Of a stretch of DNA of 64,000 nucleotides, positions 54,590 to 63,523 are shown in pieces. The DNA is from Candidatus Thiodiazotropha endoloripes. GTDB lineage: Bacteria; Pseudomonadota; Gammaproteobacteria; Chromatiales; Chromatiaceae. The notes under the pieces are model-generated. The model was not told the origin of the DNA, searched no databases, and worked only from the letters and a program-made list of their open reading frames with translations. Positions within the stretch are counted from its first letter, which is position 1, and each line of letters begins with the position of its first letter. The stretch is taken from the NCBI GenBank assembly GCA_001709035.1, contig LVKA01000026.1, positions 124,001-188,000 of the forward strand, in the 5' to 3' direction. The translations under genes were made by a program, and so were the position numbers.

Positions 54590-56323
54590 TTAAAGTTTCT
54601 GTCTATTGGTAGTGTTGCTACTGCGACTGAAATTATCAGATTTGTCACTAACATAGTTGATGTTACCAGGAAACATGGATATTAAATTCTCTACTTTGCA
54701 AGGAGATCCAGTCAGGTAGCCTTGTGCATAATCACATTTAAGGCTTGATAAATACTTAAGTTGAGACTCGCTTTCAACACCTTCAGCTGTTATTGACATG
54801 GTTAAGTTATGGGCCATATTAATAATTGTTTCAATCATCTGGTTATTGCCACTATCAGTTTCAATTTTCGACGTAAAGGAGCTGTCAATTTTGAGCTTTT
54901 TGACACCAATTCGTTTGATGCTGTTAAGTGATGAATATCCTATTCCAAAATTGTCGATCACAATACGAACACCAATCCTATTCAGTTCATCAAATGTCTC
55001 AATATCATTTTGGGTCATTTCCATAATTGCCTTTTCTGTAATTTCAAGTTCTATTGAATTAGCAGATAAGTCTGTTTCGTTTATAATTTCTTCGATTGTT
55101 TTAATTAGTATTCCTGATTCTATCTGTATGCTGAATAAGTTAATTGCAATATTTACATTGACGCCATACGTTTTCCGCCAATCAGAAATTTCATGACACG
55201 CAGCTTTAATTGCCCAATAACTGAGTTGTATCAATAAGCCTGTCTCCTCAGCAATTGGTAAGAAAACGGATGGTGAAATCTCACCGTATTTCGGGTGTTT
55301 CCACCTTAATTTTGTTTCCAATGTAACAATTTTCCCAGAACTCATACAAAACTGGGGCTGATAAATCAGTTCCAAATTACCTTTTGAAATGTCATGTCTA
55401 AGATTATTTTCAATGAGGAGTCTTTGTTGAAGTTGTTGGGCGATCTCATCCGAGTAGAAAGAATAGCAGTTTCTTCCAATCTCCTTGGCACGGTACATGG
55501 CACAGTCTGCTAGTCTTACCATGGCTTCACTATCCCTTGCGTGATCAGGAAACAGGCAAATACCAATACTGACAGAGATCTGTAACTCTCTATGGTCAAT
55601 AGTATAGGGTGACTTAAAACAAGATTGGATCTTTTGCGCCACTGTCTCAGCATGATCAATGCTGGTTATACATGAGACAATGACTGCAAATTCATCACCA
55701 CTCAATCGAGCAACCGTATCTGACTCTCTTAGACTGTTTCGTAGTCTGTATCCAATAGCGCTCAGTAGTTTGTCGCCAGTAAAGTGACCTAAAGCATCAT
55801 TAATCTGTTTAAAACGATCCAGGTCAAGATAGAAAAGAGCTACTTTTCCTTTGTCTCTTATAGCTTGAGTCAAGGAGAGGTTAAGTCGATCTGTGAATAG
55901 AGTTCTATTAGGTAGGCCGGTTAAATTATCGTAGTAGGCAAGCAGATGTATTTGATTCTCGATACTCTCTTGTTGGCTTATATCTGAAAAAACAGAAATA
56001 TAATGAGTTGCATTACCATCAGGATCATTAAGCGTCGTTATATATTGCCATTGAGGGTAAATTTCACCATTTTTTCTACGATTCCAGATCGTACCTTGCC
56101 ATTTTCCGGTTGACTTTAAGGTTTTCCACATACGTTGATAGAAATCAGCACTATGGCGACCAGATGAAAAAAGTTTTGGTGTTTTTCCAATCACTTGATC
56201 CAGACGGTAACCCGTAACTTCAGTAAAAACAGCATTAACTTCCACAATACGCAGTCTCAAGTCCGTTATAAAAATACCTTCCTTGAGGGCACCAATGATC
56301 TGTTTGGTGGTGAAATCATCCAT
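54590..56323 (-). CDS. PAS-GGDEF protein with a degenerate EAL domain
   Basis: A 577-aa soluble protein with no TM: PAS (about 5-125), GGDEF (about 130-290; SGDEF with RESD I-site) and EAL (about 305-550). Key EAL residues are altered: the EAL motif reads ETK (TLETKLRW), and the metal-binding DD pair reads DN (IDNFGIGYSS). The Asn in INLFSIQ, the Glu in LEITE, the Lys in KIDSSF and AEGVES remain. Phosphodiesterase activity is probably lost, so it may act as a cyclase with a c-di-GMP-binding or protein-binding EAL domain. The three other GGDEF-EAL proteins in the window keep both motifs. Confidence 0.9.
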   Translation of the reverse strand: MDDFTTKQIIGALKEGIFITDLRLRIVEVNAVFTEVTGYRLDQVIGKTPKLFSSGRHSADFYQRMWKTLKSTGKWQGTIWNRRKNGEIYPQWQYITTLNDPDGNATHYISVFSDISQQESIENQIHLLAYYDNLTGLPNRTLFTDRLNLSLTQAIRDKGKVALFYLDLDRFKQINDALGHFTGDKLLSAIGYRLRNSLRESDTVARLSGDEFAVIVSCITSIDHAETVAQKIQSCFKSPYTIDHRELQISVSIGICLFPDHARDSEAMVRLADCAMYRAKEIGRNCYSFYSDEIAQQLQQRLLIENNLRHDISKGNLELIYQPQFCMSSGKIVTLETKLRWKHPKYGEISPSVFLPIAEETGLLIQLSYWAIKAACHEISDWRKTYGVNVNIAINLFSIQIESGILIKTIEEIINETDLSANSIELEITEKAIMEMTQNDIETFDELNRIGVRIVIDNFGIGYSSLNSIKRIGVKKLKIDSSFTSKIETDSGNNQMIETIINMAHNLTMSITAEGVESESQLKYLSSLKCDYAQGYLTGSPCKVENLISMFPGNINYVSDKSDNFSRSSNTTNRQKL

Positions 56324-57035
56324 GGAGATTTAAAAAAACCTGGTACTTTTTAAGTGTGTTATCTATCTAGCTGACTGTAAATAAAAATGTTAGATAAGCG
56401 TAGAGTATTTGAATGTACGCATCACAAAATTCTGCAGTGTATAGATCCGAAACAATTGATTACATTCCATCGACATATCCAATATGACAATTTTCACTTT
56501 ATGTAAGGCGAGTTGAACGGCCAAACAAGATAACAATCAGTTGAAGAACTTTAACGTCAGGAGGCGGGGGAAAGGGCCAATCCAGTCAGTATCGCTGGGA
56601 CAAGGCGATACGAATTCAATAAACTTGAAGTCTTACAGTCTAACTCAAGTTTAATTCTGTAACAAATCCTTTGAAAGACCTACCAGAAAAGTCAAGAAAG
56701 CGTTAATAACAAGAATTAAACTCAGAATATGTTGACATGTGAAATGGGATACATATTGTACATATTAACAATAAGATTAAACCAGAACAGAATTGTTAAA
56801 TACCCAGTATAACAGTGAGATACTGGGTATCCTGGTGATGAGATCGAGTCTCTTTTTCAGTTAACTTAAAAGTTGTATCGATTATCTTTTAACATGAGCA
56901 TTATCTGAATTGCTACGCTGTCCTTTGGTGAGCCCGTTGAGTCATGGTTAAATCCTGAAACATTGCTCAAATTTTGTAGCGAGCGGAGAGGCTGCAAAAC
57001 CACACAGATTGTAAAACAGCACCCTCATAGACAGC
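56324..57035. other. Long intergenic region with an inverted repeat
   Basis: About 710 bp with no supported gene. A GC-rich patch near 56560-56610 lies in otherwise AT-rich sequence and might mark a small RNA; this is weak. The 11-bp inverted repeat is listed separately. Confidence 0.45.
56800..56830. repeat. Perfect 11-bp inverted repeat
   Basis: ATACCCAGTAT, nine-base loop, ATACTGGGTAT. On the minus strand it lies 205 bp past the chemoreceptor stop and is followed by TTAACAATT, so it could act as a weak terminator. It could also be an operator for a regulator or a small RNA stem. Confidence 0.55.
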
Positions 57036-59432
57036 TCATGCTGCTTTATCATCTCTATCAATCGATCTTTCAACCTGCTCAAGAAGGTTTATAATCGTAG
57101 AGGATAGTGGGGCTATTTTAGTATAAAGTGCTTCAGCCTCATTACTCTGACCACTCTCCTTTTTTTCGATAATCTTCTTGATTAATTGATGCAACTCTTG
57201 ATGCGGTTTTTCTATTGAACGCATTTCAGGAATGTCGCCATATTGGTCCAATCCATCGCTGTAATACCACTTACCCAATACACAGTCATGATGTGAAACC
57301 GCCTCTTCGTGAGAGAGGGATGACAGACCATCTAAAAAAGAACGAAGCCTTGCTTTCCAAGCCAGATGAGCCGATTTAGCCGCACTAAAATCAAGCCCGC
57401 TATCTCCTGAAAATTTAAATTGTTGTATTACGCTCTGTAAGGTAGAGGCCAGATTGCCCAGTGAATTGACTGTCGCGGCTGTTGAATTGGCCTCATCAGC
57501 ATTCAGTTTACTGCTGTCCTTGATGCTACAGATGTTCTTGTTGATCTCATCCGCTACAGTACATTGTTGCTCGGCAGCTGTGGCAATTTGAGTATTCATT
57601 TCACTGATTGTTTCAACGGCCTGATTAATAGTAGCCAGAGATTTCAGTGCATCATCGGTCAATTGAACATTAATATTAACTTTTTCCCGACCAGCCGACA
57701 TGACTGATACCGCTTCCTGAGTGCCGTTCTGAAGCGACTGAATCATATTCTCAATCTCGCCCGTTGACTCGTGAGTTCTGGTAGCCAGGCTCCTTACTTC
57801 ATCGGCTACCACAGCGAATCCTCGGCCCTGTTCGCCAGCACGGGCAGCTTCGATTGCAGCATTCAATGCTAATAGATTGGTCTGCTCAGCAATACTTTTG
57901 ATTACATCAAGAACGCCACCGATTCGCAGACTCTCCTGTTCCACATTAAGAATTGAGTCTTCTGCCAGTTTAACCTCGTCGGCAAGCTCCTTTACAGCAA
58001 CAGATGTTTTTCGAACAATAGTACACCCACTGTGCGCCTCCTTGTTTGCAGTCAAAGCGGATTGCTCTGCAATTGATGCATTTTTAGCTACATCGCTGAT
58101 ACAGGCAGTCATTTGACTCATTGCAGTTGCAACCTGTTCAGTTTGTGCCTCTTGATTCAATATGCCTTTAATTATCTGATTGGTATTGTCGGAGGTTTGT
58201 GCTACAGACTCTATGACAGATTCAGTGGAGTGAGCAGTTTGTTTGATTAAATCACGAATTTTGCTGACAAAAACATTGAAACAAGAAGCCAGTTGGGCTA
58301 ACTCATCACGACCTGACTGGTCTAATGTAATCATCAGATTACCATCTCCATCTGCAATGTTCTGCATGGTACTCGCCGTTTTCATGATGGGTTTGGATAT
58401 GGAATTGGCAATAAACCAACTGATCGCAATACCTAAGGTTAATCCAAGGATGAACAAAGCAATCACTAGTTCAATTACAAATTGTGTACTTTCTCTTAAT
58501 GAGGAACTTGTTTGATTGATAGAAGATTGAAGCTGACTGACAAGGCTAGACAGGTTACCTTGGATTGACTGAAGGTTGACGTTAAGGTTGTTACGCACCA
58601 GTGCAGCATCACTACGCCACTCGTCTCCACCATGGATCTCAAGCAGTTTGGCATAGTGGTGTTTAAAAGTGACTACACTGTCTGTAATCCCTGTAATTGA
58701 ATCGAGCTGATCCAGCGTCAAAAGGTCATCCATCTTTAGCAGCTTTTGTAACAGTGATTCAGCCTGTGTAAGATAGAGGTCAATGTTATTAATATTGTTG
58801 TCACTTCTAAAAGCGAGATAACCCCTAGTTCCGTTAATAACCTGACTCCAGCTATATCTTAATTCGCTCAGATCAACGAGTAACTGTTTACGTTCTTCAG
58901 ATGCATATTCATCCACTTCAGTCAGGATCATTTGAGATGCTAATTGCATCACCGTGCGATTGATCGGGTTTATGTGCTGATTCGCATAGTCGATCCCTGG
59001 GAAATTTTTTTCGAACGAAGAAGTTTTTTGTTTCAATAGCTTGGTCGTTGCTTCAAATGCACCAATATTATCTCTAAGGGAATTTAAAGGCTGATTGAAG
59101 TCAATCTCAGGATTTCGTACAGTTGCCTGTCTGAGTTCCTGCAATATTGCTTTAAAGTTTTTGATCGCTATTGTGTAATTCTGCAGATGGTACTGTTCTT
59201 TGGTTACCATAAAGAAACCAAGTGACGCGGTAGCCTGTTCAATATGGAAGGTGAGATCTTTTGCTAATAAAAGGGTGGGCTGACTGTCTGTGACTACCTT
59301 CTCAACATCACTATTAACCCCTTTTAGGCTAATAAGAGTTACTGCTGTACTGATTGAAAAGAGCGCAAGAACCAGCCCGAAACCAAGCCATAGTTTTGTC
59401 TTGATTGATGAAAATATAGAGACAACTTGCAT
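57036..59432 (-). CDS. Methyl-accepting chemotaxis protein with C-terminal CZB domain
   Basis: A 798-aa chemoreceptor: TM1 (about 13-33), a long helical periplasmic domain (about 35-315), TM2 (about 318-342), HAMP (about 343-395), the signalling domain with the tip [20 protein letters not shown], and a CZB zinc-binding domain (about 690-790; [33 protein letters not shown]). It signals to CheA/CheW; CZB allows cytoplasmic zinc or oxidant sensing. It is the second CZB protein of the window. No che genes are here. Confidence 0.93.
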   Translation of the reverse strand: MQVVSIFSSIKTKLWLGFGLVLALFSISTAVTLISLKGVNSDVEKVVTDSQPTLLLAKDLTFHIEQATASLGFFMVTKEQYHLQNYTIAIKNFKAILQELRQATVRNPEIDFNQPLNSLRDNIGAFEATTKLLKQKTSSFEKNFPGIDYANQHINPINRTVMQLASQMILTEVDEYASEERKQLLVDLSELRYSWSQVINGTRGYLAFRSDNNINNIDLYLTQAESLLQKLLKMDDLLTLDQLDSITGITDSVVTFKHHYAKLLEIHGGDEWRSDAALVRNNLNVNLQSIQGNLSSLVSQLQSSINQTSSSLRESTQFVIELVIALFILGLTLGIAISWFIANSISKPIMKTASTMQNIADGDGNLMITLDQSGRDELAQLASCFNVFVSKIRDLIKQTAHSTESVIESVAQTSDNTNQIIKGILNQEAQTEQVATAMSQMTACISDVAKNASIAEQSALTANKEAHSGCTIVRKTSVAVKELADEVKLAEDSILNVEQESLRIGGVLDVIKSIAEQTNLLALNAAIEAARAGEQGRGFAVVADEVRSLATRTHESTGEIENMIQSLQNGTQEAVSVMSAGREKVNINVQLTDDALKSLATINQAVETISEMNTQIATAAEQQCTVADEINKNICSIKDSSKLNADEANSTAATVNSLGNLASTLQSVIQQFKFSGDSGLDFSAAKSAHLAWKARLRSFLDGLSSLSHEEAVSHHDCVLGKWYYSDGLDQYGDIPEMRSIEKPHQELHQLIKKIIEKKESGQSNEAEALYTKIAPLSSTIINLLEQVERSIDRDDKAA

Positions 59433-59891
59433 GTCGTTCTCCTGGAATTACCCTATAAAACAATTTTTTACCTGTTATATTTGTTATTTAGCCAGGTAAA
59501 ATTGTTGAGTCCCTACAAGCCGCCTGTAGGCATGATTAAATTGCTACAACTTGTCTGGAATCCAGAAGATTTCCTTGAAGAACCGCTGATATGTTCATCA
59601 ACAGAGGTGTTTCACGAGAGCTGCTTTTGGTCGCACCGGTTTGAATGTATCAGAGACTCCCTGTTTCTTTATTTGATTCCATTTTCATAATCAATAGTCG
59701 ACGTTGACTGTAAAAACTTTAAGAATTTTATGACTGAGAAGTTAAGAAGTACATTTCACAGAATTCACTCATGCTACTGAACCGAGTAAAACCTGCTACT
59801 GTAAAGACTAACTCATTGGAAACGCTGAGCTGCCACAAAATAAACGGTCTAATATAGAACGCCTTGGTATTATGAATTAAATGAGTATGAG
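59433..59891. other. Divergent intergenic region, chemoreceptor/tlpA
   Basis: About 460 bp that must hold both promoters. An open frame at 59427-59690 overlapping the chemoreceptor start has no coding support. Nothing further identified. Confidence 0.4.
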
Positions 59892-60446
59892 ATGGTCGGA
59901 ACCCGAGTTTTTACCTGTATAACAATCATCAGACAGGGTTCTGGGGTGATATTTGGGTTTTTACTGTTTCTGTTCTGTCAAATGGGAAATGCGGGATGGT
60001 TGGAAGCGGTTAAGCTACCCACTTTACCAGCAAAAATTGAATTGAATGACCTTAATGAGGTGCCGCACAAACTATCTGAAGCGAAAGGGAAGGTGGTGCT
60101 GATTAATTTTTGGGCGAGCTGGTGTCCACCCTGTATCGAGGAGATGCCTTCATTGATCAGGCTTGTAGAACAGTTGAAAACGGATGATCTGCAGGTGTTT
60201 GCAGTTAATGTCAATGAGAATAGAAACCGGGTTGCACGTATTGCCAGTAAGTTGGGATTCAACTTTCCAGTGCTGCTTGATGCTACTAAATCGGTGGCTA
60301 AGGATTGGCGGATCAAGGTTTATCCCAGCAGCTTTCTGATCGACAAACAAGGCTTTTTGAGATTTAAGGCGATTGGTCCTGTCGTGTGGGATAGTGAAGA
60401 GTCAATCACTCAGGTTCATCAGCTGTTGTCAGAACCCTACCCATAG
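59892..60446 (+). CDS. TlpA-like thioredoxin-fold protein
   Basis: A 184-aa exported protein with an N-terminal hydrophobic signal or anchor (about 18-32) and a TlpA/ResA-type domain. The active site is ASWCPPCIEEMPSL, and the cis-Pro loop is YPSSFLI. It is expected to reduce periplasmic disulfides, for example in cytochrome c maturation. It stands alone, so the partner is unknown. Confidence 0.9.
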   Translation: MVGTRVFTCITIIRQGSGVIFGFLLFLFCQMGNAGWLEAVKLPTLPAKIELNDLNEVPHKLSEAKGKVVLINFWASWCPPCIEEMPSLIRLVEQLKTDDLQVFAVNVNENRNRVARIASKLGFNFPVLLDATKSVAKDWRIKVYPSSFLIDKQGFLRFKAIGPVVWDSEESITQVHQLLSEPYP

Positions 60447-60492
60447 AATCAATCGATTGATCCACCGGGCCAGCTTTCTGATTTCAAAAGGA

Positions 60493-60945
60493 TTATTGAT
60501 TAAAATGGCCTGTGATGAACGACTTCGAGCGGGTGCCGGCACTGAGTATTCTCGGCCAGCGCTCATACTCTGAGTCTTCCAGTTCCGGCGTGATGGTGAC
60601 GACATAGACGCGTCGTTCATGCTGCCAATGAGCGATCAGCCCTTGGATCCATTTACCGGAGGTGACGTCGAACCAGCGTCGCGCTCCTTCGAAATCGATT
60701 TCCATGAACTGGCGGATATCGAGTTTTACCGGTAGTGGACGCCAGCGATCCCAATGTCCACCATAGATGGCATCGAGCCTGGCCCATCCGCCCAGCGGCA
60801 GCTTGCCAGCTTGTTGTTTTCTTCTGCCCCAGGGCAGGAGTGCTATATCACCCTGTTTTTTTCGAACCGGCAGGCAAGCACGGGAATCGGCAAATGCCGT
60901 ACGAAACTCTTGATGGTTAAAAGTGTAGTAGACAGCGGTACACAT
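60493..60945 (-). CDS. SRAP/YedK-like protein (divergent) of the lexA operon
   Basis: A 150-aa protein starting MCTAV. After Met removal Cys would be N-terminal, as in SRAP (YedK/HMCES) proteins, which crosslink abasic sites. Later features fit a divergent SRAP: ALLPWGRR (compare WGLIPxW), LGGWARLDAIYGG (compare NARAET), and YERWPRILS (compare HxRMPvIL). It follows the polymerase gene by 22 bp in an SOS-type operon, which supports a DNA-damage role. Similarity is by eye and the canonical RCLIP and Glu motifs are not obvious, so the call is tentative. Confidence 0.6.
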   Translation of the reverse strand: MCTAVYYTFNHQEFRTAFADSRACLPVRKKQGDIALLPWGRRKQQAGKLPLGGWARLDAIYGGHWDRWRPLPVKLDIRQFMEIDFEGARRWFDVTSGKWIQGLIAHWQHERRVYVVTITPELEDSEYERWPRILSAGTRSKSFITGHFNQ

Positions 60946-60967
60946 CTTGTCAGATCAGGATCCTGGT

Positions 60968-62236
60968 TCAGGATTCAGAGTGATTCATCAGAATCGTCTC
61001 TCTGTGGCCAAACGGCTTCCAGGCAGGTGCGATCACATTCGGCATTTTGGAGCGGCCGAGCAGGCGGGTGGGGGCCAGCGTAAACTCCCCGTAGCGTTGG
61101 TTGACCTCATCTATCGCCTGGTCGAGACGCTCCCGCTGCTGCTGTCCAGGATTCAGGAAGTCCCTCTGGTAGCCGGTAGGTTTGGGGTCCAGGGCTGTGA
61201 CCTGCACCTGAAAGCAGCCTTCTCCTGCCCAGTGGTTGTTCAGTAAATCCTCACACATGGCGAGAATATCCGGGCCGTGATCCGTAGGTGGGTCGCAATG
61301 GTATTTGCGGCTCAGGACACCGCCCTCAAGCCGCAGGCCGATGTAGAAGTGGCTGGCGCGAAACTGATGCAGTCGCAGCCGCGCTGCTACCTTTTCAGTC
61401 ATGTGTAACAGAAAGGTGTCGATAATCTTCCTGTCTCTGGTATCGGGGGGCATGACTTTGCCGTGGCCGATGGATTTGGGTGCGTCGATATCGGTATGGA
61501 CCGGTTCGGGGTCGAGCCCCTGGGCCATCAGCCAGATGCGTCGCCCCGGGTTACCGAAGCGGCGGCCGATTTCGCCGATCGGCAGGCGCTGCATGTCAGC
61601 GCAGGTATAGACGCCCCGCTCAGCCAGATAGCGGCCGATTCCCCGGGTGATACCGCACAGTTCGGTGACCGGAAGTTCAGCCAGTGTGGCACGGGCCAGG
61701 CTGGGGGGGATCAGGGTCAGCCCGTTGGGTTTCTGTCGTTTTGCCGCGTATTTGGCGGTGGTTCTATCACCACTCACGCCGACTGAGCAGACCATGCCCC
61801 CGGATGCTTCGGATACGGCCCGTTTGACCTGGTGAGCGATTTGCCGGGGAGTACCGAGCAGGCGTTGGCAGTGGGTGACGTCGAGAAAAGCCTCATCCAC
61901 GGAAAAGATCTCCAGATCGGGGGTGATCTCTGCCAGCGCTGTCATGATGCGGGATGAGACCTGTGCATAGCGTTGTGGATTGGCAGGAACCTGCCTGAAT
62001 CCGGGGCAGAGGCGTTTCGCCTCTTTCAGACGCATACCGGTACGTACCCCAAACGCTCTGGCCTCGTAGGAACTGGTGATAATGCAGGTTCCCTGGGCGC
62101 CATTGGTGATGCCGATTGGAATACCCTGCAGCTCGGGATGGTCAATCTGTTCCACGCTACAGAAGAAGGCATTCATGTCCACCAGGATGATAGCGCGGGA
62201 CCAGTGGGCGTCTGGGCGTGTGTCGTCAAGTTGCAT
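60968..62236 (-). CDS. Y-family DNA polymerase (DinB/Pol IV-like)
   Basis: A 422-aa translesion polymerase. Catalytic motifs: LVDMNAFFCSVEQ (first metal-binding Asp) and FSVDEAFLDVT (Asp-Glu pair). The thumb region has ITRGIGRYLAERGVYTCADM, and the little-finger domain follows (about 240-380). The steric-gate segment and ITSSYEARAFGVRTGM are typical. It has no clear beta-clamp motif at the extreme C-terminus that I can identify. It is downstream of lexA, so damage-induced. Confidence 0.93.
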   Translation of the reverse strand: MQLDDTRPDAHWSRAIILVDMNAFFCSVEQIDHPELQGIPIGITNGAQGTCIITSSYEARAFGVRTGMRLKEAKRLCPGFRQVPANPQRYAQVSSRIMTALAEITPDLEIFSVDEAFLDVTHCQRLLGTPRQIAHQVKRAVSEASGGMVCSVGVSGDRTTAKYAAKRQKPNGLTLIPPSLARATLAELPVTELCGITRGIGRYLAERGVYTCADMQRLPIGEIGRRFGNPGRRIWLMAQGLDPEPVHTDIDAPKSIGHGKVMPPDTRDRKIIDTFLLHMTEKVAARLRLHQFRASHFYIGLRLEGGVLSRKYHCDPPTDHGPDILAMCEDLLNNHWAGEGCFQVQVTALDPKPTGYQRDFLNPGQQQRERLDQAIDEVNQRYGEFTLAPTRLLGRSKMPNVIAPAWKPFGHRETILMNHSES

Positions 62237-62237
62237 G

Positions 62238-62266
62238 GGATTCGTGTTAACGGGCCCTGGCCCTAA
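62238..62266. repeat. Dispersed intergenic repeat, copy D
   Basis: Reads GGATTC then GTGTTAACGGGCCCT, followed by GGCCCTAAG. It lies in the 37-bp gap between lexA and the polymerase gene, i.e. inside an operon, just ahead of the polymerase start codon. Confidence 0.6.
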
Positions 62267-62273
62267 GATAGGG

Positions 62274-62873
62274 TTAGTGATACTGGCGGAGTTGACATAC
62301 CAGTACCCCTTGAATCCTTACCCGGTCTGCGGAGTAGATCATGGGGGCGATCTCAGAATTCTCGGCAATCAGCTTGATACGACCGCTGTTGAGTCGTCTG
62401 AGTCGCTTCAAAGTGGCCTCCTGGTCGTCGATCAAAGCCACGACAATGGCGTTGTCGTCGGCGGTGTCACGGCGTTCGATAATCACCAGGTCACCGTCGA
62501 GGATGCCGATATCGATCATCGAGTCGCCTTTGACCTGGAGGGCGTAGCGGTTGGCACCGGCCAGGTATTCGGCCAGATCAAGGCGCTCCTGCCCAACGAT
62601 GGCTTCGATCGGTTGACCGGCGGCAATGCTGCCCAGCAGGGGCAGGCTGTATTTGGACTGTTCTTCGTCATCCACCAGTTCGATACCCCGTTTGCGGCCT
62701 GGAATCAGGCGGATGCGCCCGGCTTCGGCCAGTGCCTGTACATGACGGTGAGCGGTGCCTTTGGAGGTAATGCCGATCCCCTCGGCGATTTCAATCAGTG
62801 ATGGGGCATATCCACGCCGTTTCAGGTAGCGGCGGATAAAAGCCAGAGTTTTATGTTGTGTGGCTGTGAGCAT
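62274..62873 (-). CDS. lexA: LexA-type repressor with alphaproteobacterial-like recognition helix
   Basis: A 199-aa LexA/S24 protein. The winged helix (about 1-65) has the recognition helix TSKGTAHRHVQALAEAG. The SK...HR pattern resembles alphaproteobacterial LexA (SKSGIHRLI) and not E. coli (SPNAAEEHL). The Ala-Gly cleavage site is in GSIAAGQP, the catalytic Ser in GDSMIDIGILDGD, and the catalytic Lys in EATLKRL, so RecA-stimulated self-cleavage should work. It starts at ATG 62873 and leads the operon with the polymerase and SRAP-like genes. Confidence 0.93.
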   Translation of the reverse strand: MLTATQHKTLAFIRRYLKRRGYAPSLIEIAEGIGITSKGTAHRHVQALAEAGRIRLIPGRKRGIELVDDEEQSKYSLPLLGSIAAGQPIEAIVGQERLDLAEYLAGANRYALQVKGDSMIDIGILDGDLVIIERRDTADDNAIVVALIDDQEATLKRLRRLNSGRIKLIAENSEIAPMIYSADRVRIQGVLVCQLRQYH

Positions 62874-62878
62874 ATACT

Positions 62879-62893
62879 GTTCTCTAAAAGTTC
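62879..62893 (+). promoter_or_regulatory. LexA box 1 (GTTC-N7-GTTC)
   Basis: GTTC TCTAAAA GTTC, 5 bp from the lexA start codon, overlapping its likely ribosome-binding site. It is the direct-repeat LexA site known from Alphaproteobacteria, not the CTGT-N8-ACAG of other Gammaproteobacteria. Confidence 0.75.
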
Positions 62894-62910
62894 TAATCTC
62901 CAGTGCCTGA

Positions 62911-62916
62911 AGTATA
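62911..62916 (-). promoter_or_regulatory. Candidate -10 element of the lexA promoter
   Basis: TATACT on the minus strand, between the two LexA boxes and directly next to box 2. The -35 is weak (TTTCTT at 62934-62939, 17-bp spacer). Confidence 0.5.
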
Positions 62917-62931
62917 GAACATTATGAGAAC
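62917..62931 (-). promoter_or_regulatory. LexA box 2 (GTTC-N7-GTTC, reverse orientation)
   Basis: On the minus strand GTTC TCATAAT GTTC. With flanks it matches box 1 as TGTTCTC-N5-GTTCTA. It fills the spacer between the candidate -35 and -10, so a bound LexA would block polymerase. Confidence 0.75.
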
Positions 62932-63169
62932 AAAAGAAATGGCGTGGCGTTAGCTGAATAATGAGTGGATCAGCGTGACGCCGGGCCGTTGGCAGCCGGG
63001 TGTTTCAGAAGACCGGCGAGCTGGATGATGGTGTGAGGCTGATGGCAGTGCAAGCCTCTGATATCACGTATTAATGTCGGGCGGTAGAGCAGGTGCTAAC
63101 TATCCCTGTTATTCGGTCGAGAAATTTTCTATAATTGCATGATAATTAAAAGATAATTTGGGAGGGACT

Positions 63170-63523
63170 ATGCCTAACCGAGTTTTGCAGCGTCTGGCGT
63201 TGGTGCTTGCGATCGTGATGTTGACTCTGTGGGGAGTGATTCTGATTGTTGATCCGTATCTGATTGTCGGCTTTTTCAGCAACGAGCCGGTGAATCAGGC
63301 ATTTGCTGGGATGATGGGGGCCGCCTTATTGGGATTGGCATTTATCTCCCTGGCTGGGGTGACGCAGTGGATGCAGACACCGAGGGCCTTGGGGATCGCA
63401 ATGGGAATTCTGGTGGTGGAGACGGCCTATTTGATGCTGGGTAGTGGTGTCATGCTGGTGACCCTGCCCACAACGATCAGCCTGGTTACAGCGGCAGCGG
63501 TGGCCTTCTTTCTGCTGGTTTGA
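63170..63523 (+). CDS. Small four-helix membrane protein of unknown function
   Basis: A 117-aa protein made of four hydrophobic helices (about 7-28, 42-65, 72-92 and 95-115) with almost no loops. ATG 63170 follows a GGGAGG ribosome-binding site by 4-5 nt; the frame's TTG 63158 is upstream of it. A TATAAT lies at 63130-63135. No family recognised. Confidence 0.7.
   Translation: MPNRVLQRLALVLAIVMLTLWGVILIVDPYLIVGFFSNEPVNQAFAGMMGAALLGLAFISLAGVTQWMQTPRALGIAMGILVVETAYLMLGSGVMLVTLPTTISLVTAAAVAFFLLV

Noticed and set aside
59427-59690. An 87-aa plus-strand frame overlapping the chemoreceptor start
   Set aside because: It overlaps the promoter region of a strong minus-strand gene and has no recognisable features.
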